64,000 nucleotides of DNA from an uncultured Bacteroidales bacterium (GTDB lineage: Bacteria > Bacteroidota > Bacteroidia > Bacteroidales > F082): positions 1 to 64,000 of the forward strand of contig CAMJHP010000008.1 in assembly GCA_946405575.1 (NCBI GenBank), written 5' to 3'. Below, piece by piece: positions 42,201-52,300 of the stretch. Under the pieces are notes generated by a model that saw only the letters and a list, made by a program, of their open reading frames with translations, ran no database searches and was not told where the DNA came from. The translations under genes and the position numbers were made by a program. Within the stretch, counting starts at the first letter, position 1; each line of letters starts with the position of its first letter.

Positions 42201-45006
42201 CTGTGCAGCCTTTAAAAGCATTGCTTCCAATGTTGACGACAGAGTTTGGAATGTTGATACTACCAGTAAAATTCCGGCAACCTTCAAAAGCAGAGTTTCC
42301 AATCGAAGTCACAGAATTGCCTATGGTCAAGAGCCCCATAAAGCCACTGCAATTGTAAAAAGCGTAATTTCCAATAGTAGTCACAGCATTGGGGATGGTA
42401 AGACCGCCTATCAAGCCACTGCAATTATAAAAAGCATTGTTTCCAATTGAAGTTAAAGTGCTGGGCAATGTGATTAAGGTCAACCCCGTGCAGTTGTTGA
42501 AAGCATTGGCTCCAATGGAAGACAATCCTATGAAATATTGCAACTCATTAAACATCAAAATCTGCGTATTTCCTTGGAAATAGTTGCCTAAATCCACCAC
42601 GTGTGCAGCTTCCACATAGCTCAACTCCCCATCGCCATTAGTGTCCCATTGCGAAACACAAATGTTCTTCACATTGGCATCGGCGAAGACGATATTGCCA
42701 TCAGTCACAAAATTGGCCACAAAAGTCGCGGTATCCACTACAATAAATGTATATTCTGCATCAGTGGAAACTATGGCTCCGTTTTTGGTCCAATTGGCAA
42801 ATGCGAAGCCTGCATTGGCCGTAGCTGTCAGGGTACAGGTGTCATCTATTAGGTATTCACCCGCACCCGTCACCGTACCACGGTTTTCGAAATTGGGTAT
42901 AGCTGTAATAGTAAGAGGAACCTTGGTGAAATTGGCCACAAAGCTCCTATTGCTATTGACAATAAACGAAAACTCTGCATCCGTAGAAATCACATTATCG
43001 TTTTCTTTCCAGTTTTCAAATGCGTATCCTATATTGGGAAAAGCTCTCAATGTACAAGTATCACCTTGGTTACAGCTAATATTAGTTGAAGCTCCAGCTA
43101 CTGCCTTCTTACAGAAGGTGATATTGTCAATATAAAAGCAGTCGTCATTGCTGTCAACCATATTATCTTTCGTATATCTCCACTGAAAGGTATGATTACC
43201 AGCAGTGATGGGAAACGTTCTCTCGGTCCAGTTGTCTGCACCAGAGTATTGGCCTTTCTCCACGCCGTCAATAAAGAAGTGACCTTTGTCGTAAGTGCTC
43301 TCAGAGGAAATCTTACCAAAGAAGCTCATCTCACTATTAGCAGGAATGTCGATGCTCACTGTCATATTACTCACAACGTTAGCCACGCCAACGCCACCGC
43401 TTTTCATACAGTAGGTGCCTTCGTATGGGTTGGTGGTGGTGATGCTCCAAGGATAAGTGGCATCGAGTTGCCAATCAAATTGGCTGAAGTTGCCTGTTTC
43501 GAAATCCTCTGTTTGCATATGATTCAAATTACAACTGATTGTTCCACCTGTACTCGGATTAGCTGTAGCCGAAATGGTATAGAACATAGCTGGCATTTCA
43601 ACACAGTCTACATCAAATTCATAATTGAGATTTTCATCCAAATCGGTACCATTATAGATTCCATTTCCATTGGAATAACTTACTAGGAAAGAGCATTGGT
43701 CGGTATTCGCTCCTGAAATCCATCCCAATGTAATATGACTTCCATCTGCAATTGGAAGGGAATAGGATGAAGCCGACAATCCATAAGGAACAGTTAGTTT
43801 TTGGGTAAAACCGTCTTCAAAGTTCAACACCAGATAATTGCCCGACCAGCCATCGCCATCGGTGTCATTAAGATAGAAAGTAAGGTAACAAGCATTATCC
43901 TCCACAAAATTCGCCGTAAAAGTTCTGTTGTTCGATACGGTGAAAGAGTATTCCTCATCCGTCGAAATCACATTACCGTTTTCATCTGTCCAATCCATAA
44001 ACATATACCCCGGATTGGCGATGGCGGTCAGTGTGCAAGTGCTGCCATACTCATACTCGCCCGCACCAGTGACTGTACCTCCTTCGGCAGGATTGACATT
44101 GGCAGTAATGAGTTTTTGGCCACTACATCCCATACTGCCAGAACCAGCCACTTGACTGAATGAGATGTTACAAGATCCATTGGAATAATTGGTGATGACC
44201 ATGATATAAATTTGTCCAGTTTGTGCAGTTGAAGGTATTATACAATGCTCTGAAGAACTAGTTGAGTAGCTACAACTGACTACTTTATTGCTTGTTAAGC
44301 CATTAGGACAAGGGCTTATGGGATCTGTAAAAGGTCCCCAACAGCAAAAATCAAGGTCTTTTGACGGAGTGCTGTACATATAAATATCAATATTCCCGGG
44401 ATTGCCAATTTCCAAGTAAAACCATGCTGGATTGGGTTGAGTAGAAAGACAGCCATAGTAGGGTCCTGACTCGCCACTACCTGCATTCACACCAGCGGGA
44501 AATTCATATATTCCATTGTCCGTACAAATCTGTTCAGCTGAGGCACACATATTGTTCATTCGCGACATAATGTAAACGTCCATCATCAACGATTGTATGA
44601 AATCATTGGGCAATTGTGCCTTGTATTCATAGGCAATTTCAGAAGCTTCAGACTTATCTATTTCTGAAAACTGAATGGCGTTTTGTTCCCTGAAATCTGT
44701 AAAGGCTTCATCAAGGTCAAGCGTTTCGTAAGCATCGCTAGCACTGATAATAAAAACACCATCCTCTTCGCTTGTGATAACACTGAAGCGACTGTCGTTC
44801 AGTAAATTGTACAAGAAAAAGACACGCTCATCAAAAACCGATATTTCCGTGATGTCAAATTCTATCGTCGCTTCTTGGTGCAAACTTTGAAGATTTGATG
44901 TTTCATTTCTTTGCGCCATTGCTTTGGTCATCCCCATTGCGCCTAGCAGCAGGGCGAATAGGACGGCACGCATCCATCTTTTATTTTGTAAAAATCTGAT
45001 TATCAT
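39217..45006 (-). CDS. T9SS surface protein with BspA-type LRRs and B-repeats
   Basis: 1929 residues. Signal peptide 1-32 (MIIRFLQNKRWMRAVLFALL core, ends AMAQ); a unique helical region 33-150; a Cys-rich beta domain at about 150-295 (GPYYGCLSTQPNPAWFYLEI, WGPF); a B-repeat 298-368; a DGDGWSG beta domain 372-470; a B-repeat interrupted by an inserted beta domain (about 490-645); another B-repeat; an EF-hand-like loop DTNGDGELSYVE (about 788-799); a long BspA-type LRR block (about 820-1330); three B-repeats; then the GWNW twin module, GECRG module and a T9SS sorting domain. The GWNW/GECRG part is closest to that of the 31477 gene, but the sorting domain is of a different sequence, so the cassette is a mosaic. 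Surface adhesion is inferred; no catalytic motif is seen. Confidence 0.9.
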   Translation of the reverse strand: MIIRFLQNKRWMRAVLFALLLGAMGMTKAMAQRNETSNLQSLHQEATIEFDITEISVFDERVFFLYNLLNDSRFSVITSEEDGVFIISASDAYETLDLDEAFTDFREQNAIQFSEIDKSEASEIAYEYKAQLPNDFIQSLMMDVYIMSRMNNMCASAEQICTDNGIYEFPAGVNAGSGESGPYYGCLSTQPNPAWFYLEIGNPGNIDIYMYSTPSKDLDFCCWGPFTDPISPCPNGLTSNKVVSCSYSTSSSEHCIIPSTAQTGQIYIMVITNYSNGSCNISFSQVAGSGSMGCSGQKLITANVNPAEGGTVTGAGEYEYGSTCTLTAIANPGYMFMDWTDENGNVISTDEEYSFTVSNNRTFTANFVEDNACYLTFYLNDTDGDGWSGNYLVLNFEDGFTQKLTVPYGLSASSYSLPIADGSHITLGWISGANTDQCSFLVSYSNGNGIYNGTDLDENLNYEFDVDCVEMPAMFYTISATANPSTGGTISCNLNHMQTEDFETGNFSQFDWQLDATYPWSITTTNPYEGTYCMKSGGVGVANVVSNMTVSIDIPANSEMSFFGKISSESTYDKGHFFIDGVEKGQYSGADNWTERTFPITAGNHTFQWRYTKDNMVDSNDDCFYIDNITFCKKAVAGASTNISCNQGDTCTLRAFPNIGYAFENWKENDNVISTDAEFSFIVNSNRSFVANFTKVPLTITAIPNFENRGTVTGAGEYLIDDTCTLTATANAGFAFANWTKNGAIVSTDAEYTFIVVDTATFVANFVTDGNIVFADANVKNICVSQWDTNGDGELSYVEAAHVVDLGNYFQGNTQILMFNELQYFIGLSSIGANAFNNCTGLTLITLPSTLTSIGNNAFYNCSGLIGGLTIPNAVTTIGNYAFYNCSGFMGLLTIGNSVTSIGNSAFEGCRNFTGSINIPNSVVNIGSNAFKGCTAFWGTLTIGNSVTTIGSEAFSGCTGLVGDIVIPNSVISIGSNAFYNCHSFGGTLTLGNSVTTIGSSAFYSCYGLTGDLVIPNSVTSIGNSAFYNCYGFTGALIIGNSVTSIGSSAFYNCSGFAGTLTIGNSVTTIGSSAFEYCDGFTGNLDIPNSVTSIGSSAFYDCDGFVGGSLTIPSSVTSIGGEAFYSCSGFSEIYYNVTSHADISEGYYNYPFQNCSGHLNIGNNVVRIAANMFRNANFTGILTIPNSVVAINDNAFNNCWHLTGTLVIPNSINTIGISAFQDCDGLSEIIMGNNVMIVGNTAFYSCSGLTKVTLPEPVTVIGIEAFRNCTQLSEVNMQSMQAPSIGWDVFSNNATGRIINIPCGATENYSSGYWEEWASALNEMCDGYDITVVVNPAEAGSVTGAGTYEYSQMCTLTAMGNLGYPFINWTKNGVVVSTETTYSFGVTESCTYVANFSQTPVSYDIAATANLEDGGTVTGAGSYLHGATVTLEATANEGYTFINWTKNGEVVSSNSTYSFTVTEAGSYVANFELNTYEITVTANPVVGGMVEGSGTYEHFSTCVLIATANQGYSFVNWTQDGEEVSIDPIYYFTVTENAAYVANFSENNITQTTDLSQGWNWWSTYVEQEGIDGLTMLEESLGENGYQIKSQTDFVTNYGSMWFGMLGAITNEETYMIDNTTDCQIEMTGAPVSPADHPITINNGWNWIGYPSTHTMGVAEALADFSPTNGDQIKSQSNYSVYYNSMWMGQLQSITPGTGLMYKSNNTESTTLVYPDGSRNTEAATSAKATHWTNDIHAYPHNMTVMAVVELDEVELTTDNYELAVFANGECRGSVKLTYVEPLDRRVAFLTIAGNDAVELAFRLYDAETGAEYYDAEESLSFTVNATVGDPEDVFVVHFRGATGMDELSSSVQVYPNPVQAGERISVGMTISEKLSVRVEITNTLGSILSMETSKQLPVSINAPNTAGVYMLRISVEGKGTCYRKVIVR

Positions 45007-45072
45007 AATTTTTTGTTTTTATGATTATTATTTTTTGGGTATTGGAAGTTTGTGTACTAAACAATTTGAGTA

Positions 45073-45107
45073 AAAGAGGGTGTGCCTTTCTTCGACACAC
45101 CCTCTTT
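45073..45107 (-). terminator. terminator of the 45129-49115 gene
   Basis: AAAGAGGGTGTG (45073-45084) pairs perfectly with CACACCCTCTTT (45096-45107) around an 11-base loop, 21 bases past the stop codon. The start codon of the next gene downstream (45006) is close, so any separate promoter must be in the 66 bases between; I see no clear one. Confidence 0.9.
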
Positions 45108-45128
45108 GATGAAGATAAGATTGGGAAA

Positions 45129-48100
45129 TTATTCCTTCACAAATCTTCTAATCTCAACAGCACTGTCGGTGGTCAGGCGGATCATATAGGTTCCGATGGA
45201 GAAATCACTCACATTGACTTCAATCTTGTCGGAACAATCCTTCTGCCTATAGACTAAGGCACCGCTGATGTTATAGATCTCAAACAAATTGACGGGCTCT
45301 GAAGCTTCAACCGTCAGCTTGTCCTTGGCAGGATTCGGGAAGAGTGTAACCGTCATCCCGCTGTACTCACCAACACCCTCAACATAAGCGAAAACGGCCG
45401 TATAGTGGGCATCTTCCGTCACCGTGAAGCTGTAGGTGGCATTGGTAGAGACCTGGACACCCTCTTTCTTCCATTCGATGAACTCATAGTTATCATTTGG
45501 TGTGGCAACCAAAGTGCAGACCTCACCATATTCAAAAACACCCATTCCGCTGACTTCACCACCTTCGGCAGGCGAGGCTTCAGCAGTGATGGTGCAATTC
45601 ATACGGCTAAAGTAGGCTGTGCAGTGTGTGTTTTCTGTCACCGTAAAGGTGTAGGAAGGCTGTGTGGAGACTTGGACACCGTCTTGCATCCATTTGACAA
45701 AGGCATAACCCTCATTGGGAGTGGCAACCACCGTGCAGGATGCACCATGAGGATAGGTGCCAGCACCAGAGGCTTGACCACCATAGGCAGGATTGACTCC
45801 CGTGGTCACGACATGGGTACCTGACGTGAAGTGTGCAACATAGTCAGCATTCTCTGTAGCAGTGAAGCTGTAGCTTGCGCTAGTTGAAACGACATTGCCA
45901 TTCTTGGTCCAGTTGACGAAAGCAAAGCCATTGCTGGCATTGGCATTCAAGGTGACCGTTGCGCCATGGCCATAGGTTCCTGCACCAGTAACAGTACCGG
46001 CATTGGCTGGGTCAGCCACAGCGGTGATTTGATATTGGTTCTGTTCGAAATAGCCAACCAGATCGGCATCTGCTGTAACAGTGAATGAATACTCTGTGTC
46101 TGTCGACACTTGGGCACCATTCATAGTCCATCTGACAAAGTGGTAACCTTCGTAGGCAAATGCAGTGACGGTGACGACTTCGCCGTACACATAGGCTCCT
46201 TCACCTGTCACCATACCTGCATTATTCGGGTTGGCAGTGACAGTGACATAATAATGGTCTAACAAGAAGTGAGCCTCGTAGGTAGCGTCTTCAATAACGG
46301 GGAAGCTATAGGTAGGACTACCTGAGACATACTGACCATTCCTGGTCCATTTGACGAAGGTGTAGCCAGAAGCAGGCGTTGCCGTCAAAGTGCAATAGGC
46401 ACCGTAAGCATAAGTGCCGGCACCTGTGATGGTACCACCATCAGCCGGAATGGCAATGGCCGTAATCACGTAGTTGTTGTGGCTGAAGTTGGCGACATAG
46501 TGGCCAGCCTCTGTCACGGTGAAGCTATAGGTGTCATTGGTCGAAACCACAGTGCCGTTCTTGGTCCAGTTGACGAAAGTAAAGCCAGGACGGGCAGTAG
46601 CCGTCAACGTGGCTGTAGTGCCATAGCCATAAACACCAGCACCTGTAACTATACCACCATTCGACGGGTTGGCAGTAGCACTGATTTGGAATTCGTTCGG
46701 GGCAAATGTGGCAACATAATCACCAGCTCCTTCAACCATAAAGGAATAGGTGGCATCGGTGGAAACCACAACACCATCTTTGCTCCAATTGACGAAGATG
46801 TAGTTTTCGGCAGGTGTAGCCGTCAAGGTGCAAGTCTCAAAATGGTAGTAAATGCCTGCACCATCAACGTAACCACCCGTGACGGGGTTGGCCGTAGCCG
46901 TGATTTCGTAGCTGTTCAGTTCAAAGTTGGCCACATAGGCGGCATCTTCAGTCACGGTGATGCTGTAGTTCATACTGTTGGAGACCACATTTCCATCCTT
47001 TGTCCAATTGATGAAAGTATAGCCTTCGTTGGGCGTGGCGGTCAAAGCTATCGTTGTGCCATAGTCGTAGACACCGGCACCCTCAACCGTACCACCAACC
47101 GTCGGGTTGGCCGTAACTGCGATGGTGTAGCTATTGATTTCGAAGTTGGCCACATAGGCAGCAGCCTCAGTCACGGTGAAGGTGTAGGTGGTCTCTGTCG
47201 TGACTTCCTCACCATCCTTCGTCCAGTTGATAAAGGTGTAGCCCTCGTTGACCGTGGCGGTCAGGGTGCAAGTCTCGAAGTGGTTGTAAGTGCCTGCGCC
47301 TGCAACGCTACCACCAGCAGTCGGGTTGGCCGTAGCCGTGATTTCGTAGCTGTTCAGTTCAAAGTTGGCCACATAGGCGGCGTCTTCGGTCACGGTGAAA
47401 GTGTAGGTGGTCTCCGTTGTGACTTCCTCACCGTCCTTGGTCCAGTTGACGAAATGATAGCCTTCGCTAGGCTCAGCAGACAAGGTTGCCGTAGCACCAT
47501 AAACATAAACTCCTCCTCCAGTTACGGTACCACCTTCTTCAGGATTGGAAGCAACTGTGACATTATACCCAACGATTTCGAAGTTAGCCACATAACTGCC
47601 TGCTTCTGTGACGACAAAGCTGAAGGTCTCCGTCGTGGAGACTTCCTCACCGTCTTTTGTCCAATTGAGGAAAGAATAGCCGGGGTTGGCAACAACCGTC
47701 AAGGTGCATGTGGTGCCATGGTTATACGTGCCTGCACCCGTGATGACACCGCTTTCTTCTGGGTTGACCGTGGCGATGATTTCGTAGCTGTTGATTTCGA
47801 AGTTGGCCACGTAGGCGGCGGCTTCGGTCACAGTGAAGCTGTAAGTGGTTTCTGTTGAAACTTCTTCACCATCCTTGGTCCAGTTGATAAAATGATAGCC
47901 TTCGTTGACCGTGGCGGTCAAAGTGCAAGTCTCGAAGTGGTTGTATGTGCCTGCACCAGTGATGTTACCACCAGCTTCTGGGTTGGCCGTAGCCGTGATT
48001 TCGTAGCTGTTCAGTTCAAAGTTGGCCACATAGGCGGCATCTTCAGTCACGGTGATGCTGTAGTTCATACTGTTGGAGACCACATTTCCATCCTTTGTCC

Positions 48101-49115
48101 AATTGATGAAAGTATAGCCTTCGTTGGGCGTGGCGGTCAAAGCTATCGTTGTGCCATAGTCGTAGACACCGGCACCCTCAACCGTACCACCAACCGTCGG
48201 GTTGGCCGTAACTGCGATGGTGTAGCTATTGATTTCGAAGTTGGCCACATAGGCAGCAGCCTCAGTCACGGTGAAGGTGTAGGTGGTCTCTGTCGTGACT
48301 TCCTCACCATCCTTCGTCCAGTTGATAAAGGTGTAGCCCTCGTTGACCGTGGCGGTCAGGGTGCAAGTCTCGAAGTGGTTGTAAGTGCCTGCGCCTGCAA
48401 CGCTACCACCAGCAGTCGGGTTGGCCGTAGCCGTGATTTCGTAGCTGTTCAGTTCAAAGTTGGCCACATAGGCGGCGTCTTCGGTCACGGTGAAAGTGTA
48501 GGTGGTTTCCGTTGTGACTTCCTCACCGTCCTTGGTCCAATTGATAAATGTGTAACCCTCGTTGGCCGTAGCCGTAAGAGTGCATTCTTCGTTCTCTTCG
48601 TAACTGCCACCACCTATGACAATACCACCTTCCGTTGGGTTGGCCGTAGCGGTGATGACAAAAGCGGGTGTAGATATGAAACCGAACACCTCAGGTGCCA
48701 CGGGGTTTCCTATCATACTGTTTGTCTCAAAAACAATGGGTTCGTGTAAGCATGTGACAGCCAATTCTTGCCCAAGCGCATGGTCGTAGAGACGGAAGGT
48801 CGAAATGTTGTCTCCATCATTGCCATACACTGAAAACATAAGTAAATAGTGACCCGTCATACTTGCATACATACTTGAAGGTTTGGCATGTCCACGGCAC
48901 TCTTCTCCAGCAAAAAGACCTAATTCCATATCTTCTCGCATTACCTCCACGCCATCCAGCTCTAAGATAGCCATATAGGTCATAGTGGTGGGATAGGTGT
49001 GGATGTCTAAATCAAAGTACCAATCACCATCTCGGGTTCCCTCTTGTTGAGGATTGTTGGCTCTCATGCCCAAAGCAAATGCCATTAGCATGGTCAGTAA
49101 AAAAAACTTTTTCAT
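45129..49115 (-). CDS. T9SS surface protein built of fifteen B-repeats
   Basis: 1328 residues. Signal peptide 1-19; a GECRG module at about 26-150 (WYFDLDIHTYPTTM...EECRGHAK...YGNDGD...FRLYDHALGQEL); then fifteen InlB-like B-repeats of about 73 residues (219 bp), each of the pattern ITATANP-x-x-GG...G-x-G-x-Y...TLTAT...GY-x-F-x-NWTK-x-G...Y-x-F-x-V...VANF. A distinct T9SS sorting domain follows (about 1245-1328, VTLFPNPAKDKL...IRRFVKE). Repeats 1-3 are nearly identical to repeats 6-8 in DNA. Unlike its neighbours it has no GWNW module, and its sorting domain is not the shared one. The stalk-like repeat stack suggests a spacer or adhesin; no enzyme motif is present. Confidence 0.9.
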   Translation of the reverse strand: MKKFFLLTMLMAFALGMRANNPQQEGTRDGDWYFDLDIHTYPTTMTYMAILELDGVEVMREDMELGLFAGEECRGHAKPSSMYASMTGHYLLMFSVYGNDGDNISTFRLYDHALGQELAVTCLHEPIVFETNSMIGNPVAPEVFGFISTPAFVITATANPTEGGIVIGGGSYEENEECTLTATANEGYTFINWTKDGEEVTTETTYTFTVTEDAAYVANFELNSYEITATANPTAGGSVAGAGTYNHFETCTLTATVNEGYTFINWTKDGEEVTTETTYTFTVTEAAAYVANFEINSYTIAVTANPTVGGTVEGAGVYDYGTTIALTATPNEGYTFINWTKDGNVVSNSMNYSITVTEDAAYVANFELNSYEITATANPEAGGNITGAGTYNHFETCTLTATVNEGYHFINWTKDGEEVSTETTYSFTVTEAAAYVANFEINSYEIIATVNPEESGVITGAGTYNHGTTCTLTVVANPGYSFLNWTKDGEEVSTTETFSFVVTEAGSYVANFEIVGYNVTVASNPEEGGTVTGGGVYVYGATATLSAEPSEGYHFVNWTKDGEEVTTETTYTFTVTEDAAYVANFELNSYEITATANPTAGGSVAGAGTYNHFETCTLTATVNEGYTFINWTKDGEEVTTETTYTFTVTEAAAYVANFEINSYTIAVTANPTVGGTVEGAGVYDYGTTIALTATPNEGYTFINWTKDGNVVSNSMNYSITVTEDAAYVANFELNSYEITATANPVTGGYVDGAGIYYHFETCTLTATPAENYIFVNWSKDGVVVSTDATYSFMVEGAGDYVATFAPNEFQISATANPSNGGIVTGAGVYGYGTTATLTATARPGFTFVNWTKNGTVVSTNDTYSFTVTEAGHYVANFSHNNYVITAIAIPADGGTITGAGTYAYGAYCTLTATPASGYTFVKWTRNGQYVSGSPTYSFPVIEDATYEAHFLLDHYYVTVTANPNNAGMVTGEGAYVYGEVVTVTAFAYEGYHFVRWTMNGAQVSTDTEYSFTVTADADLVGYFEQNQYQITAVADPANAGTVTGAGTYGHGATVTLNANASNGFAFVNWTKNGNVVSTSASYSFTATENADYVAHFTSGTHVVTTGVNPAYGGQASGAGTYPHGASCTVVATPNEGYAFVKWMQDGVQVSTQPSYTFTVTENTHCTAYFSRMNCTITAEASPAEGGEVSGMGVFEYGEVCTLVATPNDNYEFIEWKKEGVQVSTNATYSFTVTEDAHYTAVFAYVEGVGEYSGMTVTLFPNPAKDKLTVEASEPVNLFEIYNISGALVYRQKDCSDKIEVNVSDFSIGTYMIRLTTDSAVEIRRFVKE
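46911..47445. repeat. 1095-bp-offset direct repeat in the B-repeat gene, copy 1
   Basis: About 535 bases nearly identical to 48006-48540. The offset is exactly five 219-bp repeat units, so five units were copied together. Confidence 0.85.
48006..48540. repeat. 1095-bp-offset direct repeat in the B-repeat gene, copy 2
   Basis: Partner of 46911-47445. The copies part from each other near 47411/48506. Confidence 0.85.
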
Positions 49116-49190
49116 AAAATTTAATTTAGATTAATAATTGATTGATGATTTAATAAGTTCAAAATTGATTTGCATTATCTTTTGGCAGGA

Positions 49191-49292
49191 GACTTGTAGA
49201 CCATAACCCTTGACTATGGTTATGCCAGCCTTTACATAAGGAACAAAGCCATATTTCTATTGTTGAAGCTGTCATAACCATAGTCACAAGTC
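49191..49292. repeat. inverted repeat between array genes
   Basis: GACTTGT (49191-49197) plus GACTATGGTTATG (49212-49224), split by 14 bases, are the inverted copy of CATAACCATAGTCACAAGTC (49273-49292). A smaller palindrome CGCGAGGTCTCGCG follows at 49298-49311. It shares GACTTGTGACTATG with the repeat at 1455-1613. Confidence 0.6.
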
Positions 49293-49318
49293 ATTGTCGC
49301 GAGGTCTCGCGTCTTTTC

Positions 49319-52300
49319 TTATTTGACAATCAGTTTTTCATAATACACATTCTTGCCGTTGGTGATAACTCTCAGCGTGTAAATGCCGGCAACACTTGGA
49401 GCTGCAATGCTGGCAGGCTGTTTCGTCACTTTCTCCGTCCTAAGCACAGCACCCACCGCATTGATGATTTCCACACTCACTTCTCCGTCAGCCAAACCAA
49501 GACTGAAGGTTGCACCTCTTTCCACAGGATTGGGATAGACATGCAACACACTGCCCAACTCATCGACTCCAGTATTGCTACGGAAACGCACTGTGAAAGG
49601 CTCCATAAGTGTACCCAACATAGCATTGGTGTTATAGTCGACAAAGGTTTCGGAACCGAAATATTCCTCTCCCGTTTCAGTGTTGTAAAGGCCGAATTGC
49701 AGAGCTGTGGTCTCATCGCCACTGATGACAAGCAAAGCCATATAGCGGTTAATCGGCTCAACATAGGTCAACTTCACGCTTCCACGGCATTCACCGTTGA
49801 GGTCGAAAGCGGCTAATTCGTAGTTTTCCGACATAAGTTCTTCATTACCAAGATCTACAACCGCCGAAACCGTCATATTGCTGGGATAGGCATACCTATT
49901 GGTTGTCCAATGATTGTTGTCGAAAGCGACATTCCTGACAGATGGCGTAGCAGAGCGATCCAATTCAGGATAGGTGAAGGTGACAGGTTCTGAATTGTTG
50001 GAGTAGTAAAGCAAACCCATACCTGGTACAAAAGTATCGAGGAATCCAAACCATCCGCCAAATATTGGATAATAGGTGGAGTAATTGTCGGCGATTTTAA
50101 CCATATCGCTTTCGGTTGGTGTCAGATTGGAAAATGCTGTAGCGATGTCCATATCGGTGATGCAGGGGTAGCCAATCCAGTTCCATCCAGGATAAAGGGT
50201 GATAGGATGGTCTGAAGGATGGACAACAGGACCTGTTATGCTGATTTCCCCGGTGCCATTGGCCAAGATTTGGTAGGAGTCTTCATTGGTTAAACTGTTC
50301 AATGGGCCCATCCAACCAAAGTTAGGATAATACTCTTGATAATCGCCATTTTGAGCCTTGATTCGCTGACCGATGGTGCCAAGGCTTTCTTTCAACATTC
50401 CCAATCCATCGATGTTGTCTTGCTCAATATAGGTGGAATACCAGTTCCAACCATTATAGATGTTTGTGGTTTGCGTTACGGTGATTCTTTCGAAGTTACC
50501 CACATAAGTGGCAGCTTCTGTCACGGTGAAAGTGTAAACCAAATCCGTAGAAACGATTTCTCCGTTCTTCGTCCAGTTGGAGAAGAGGAATTGCTCGTCA
50601 GGCACAGCGGTCAAAGTGCAGGAAGTGCCATGGACGAAAGTGCCACCACCGCTGACTGTACCACCATTGACAGGATGGGCCACCACCTCGATTTCATAGC
50701 TGTTAAGCTCGAAGTTGGCCACAAAGGTGGCGGCTTCTGTCACGGTGAAGGTGTAGGTAGCATTTTCGGAAACTACCTGACCGTCCTTGGTCCAGCTGAC
50801 GAAATGATAACCCGTATTAGGTGTGGCGGTCAAGGTGCAGCTCTCAAAGTGGTTGTAGGTGCCTGCGCCTGTAATGGTACCACCTGCGGTCGGATTGGCC
50901 GTAGCCGTGATTTGGTAACTATTCAATTCGAAGTTGGCCACAAAGGTGGCGGCTTCTGTCACGGTGAAGGTGTAGGTAGCATTTTCGGAAACTACCTGAC
51001 CGTCCTTGGTCCAGCTGACGAAATGATAACCCGTATTAGGTGTGGCGGTCAAGGTGCAGCTCTCAAAGTGGTTGTAGGTGCCTGCGCCTGTAATGGTACC
51101 ACCTGCGGTCGGATTGGCCGTAGCCGTGATTTGGTAACTGTTCAGCTCAAAGTTGGCCACGTAAGCGGCATCTCCCATCACGGTAAAACTGTATGTAGCA
51201 TCAGCGGAAACCACTGTGCCGTTCTTGGTCCAGTTGACAAAATGGTAACCTGTGTTGGCAGTGGCCGTCAAAGTGCAGGTAGCGTTTTCTTCATAGCTTC
51301 CCGCTCCTTCAATGGTACCACCTTCAGTGGGATTGGCCGTGGCAGTGATGTTGTAATAAACCGCACTGACAAAATCAAACACAAACGGTTCAACAGGTGA
51401 GCCGTAAGAGCCATTCACTACGAAAGTCATCGTGGTGATGCAATTCAGGTCAAGCTCTTGGTCAATACTGTGGTCATAGAGGCGGAAGCTGAGTTGATCG
51501 CCAGCGTTGCCATAAAGTGTCAAGAATACTACATAATGGTTGATAATACTATAGTAAACGTCAGAGGTCTTTTCGCGGCCACGGCATTCATCGCCACAGA
51601 AAGCACCGATTTCAAGGTCATTGGAGAATTGCTCCACACCATCGATTCTGACAATACCCAATACTGTCATAGTAGTGGGATAGGTATGAATATTGACCTC
51701 CCAGTGATAGTCGTCCGACGAGTTTTCCTGGAAGTTGGCCACCAAGTTCCTGTTGCCCGTCACAGTGAAGGAATAGTTGGCATTCGTGGAAACTTGTGTG
51801 CCATTCTCCGTCCAGTTGGTGAAGGTGTAGCCTTCGTTAGCTGTAGCATATACTGTGCAAGATTGCCCTTGCTGGTAAGTACCGCCACCGCTCACCGAGC
51901 CACCGTTGGTCGGGTTGGCCGAAACGCTGATAGTGTAGTTTTGCGGATTGGCCGTAAAGTTAGCCACCAAAGTTCTGTTACCTGTGACAGTGAAGCTATA
52001 ATTTGCATCAGTTGAAACTACCGTGCCATTCTCAGTCCAATTGGTGAAGGTGTAGCCCGAGTTGGCTGTGGCTGTGAGGGTACAGTTTTGACCTTGTGTA
52101 TAAGTGCCAGCTCCGCTGATTGTACCACCGTCAGTGGGATTGGCTGTGGCCGTAATGGTGTAGTTGGAAGTTTGAGAGAAAAACTCAAACACGTATGGTG
52201 TACCAGGGTCACCCATTGTGGCATTGGTGGAGAAGTTTATCGAATTGGTACAGTTCAAGTTCAGTTCCTGACCAAGACCATGGTCATAGAGGCGGAAACT

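Noticed and set aside
45429-48640. Many NWT sequons in the B-repeats as N-glycosylation sites linked to the PNGase F-like gene
   Set aside because: NWT is part of the conserved B-repeat core, found in organisms without N-glycosylation; no oligosaccharyltransferase is seen.
46479-48749. Long plus-strand open frames of 459 and 285 codons with repeats
   Set aside because: They are the antisense of the B-repeats in 45129; the periodicity comes from the real gene on the other strand.
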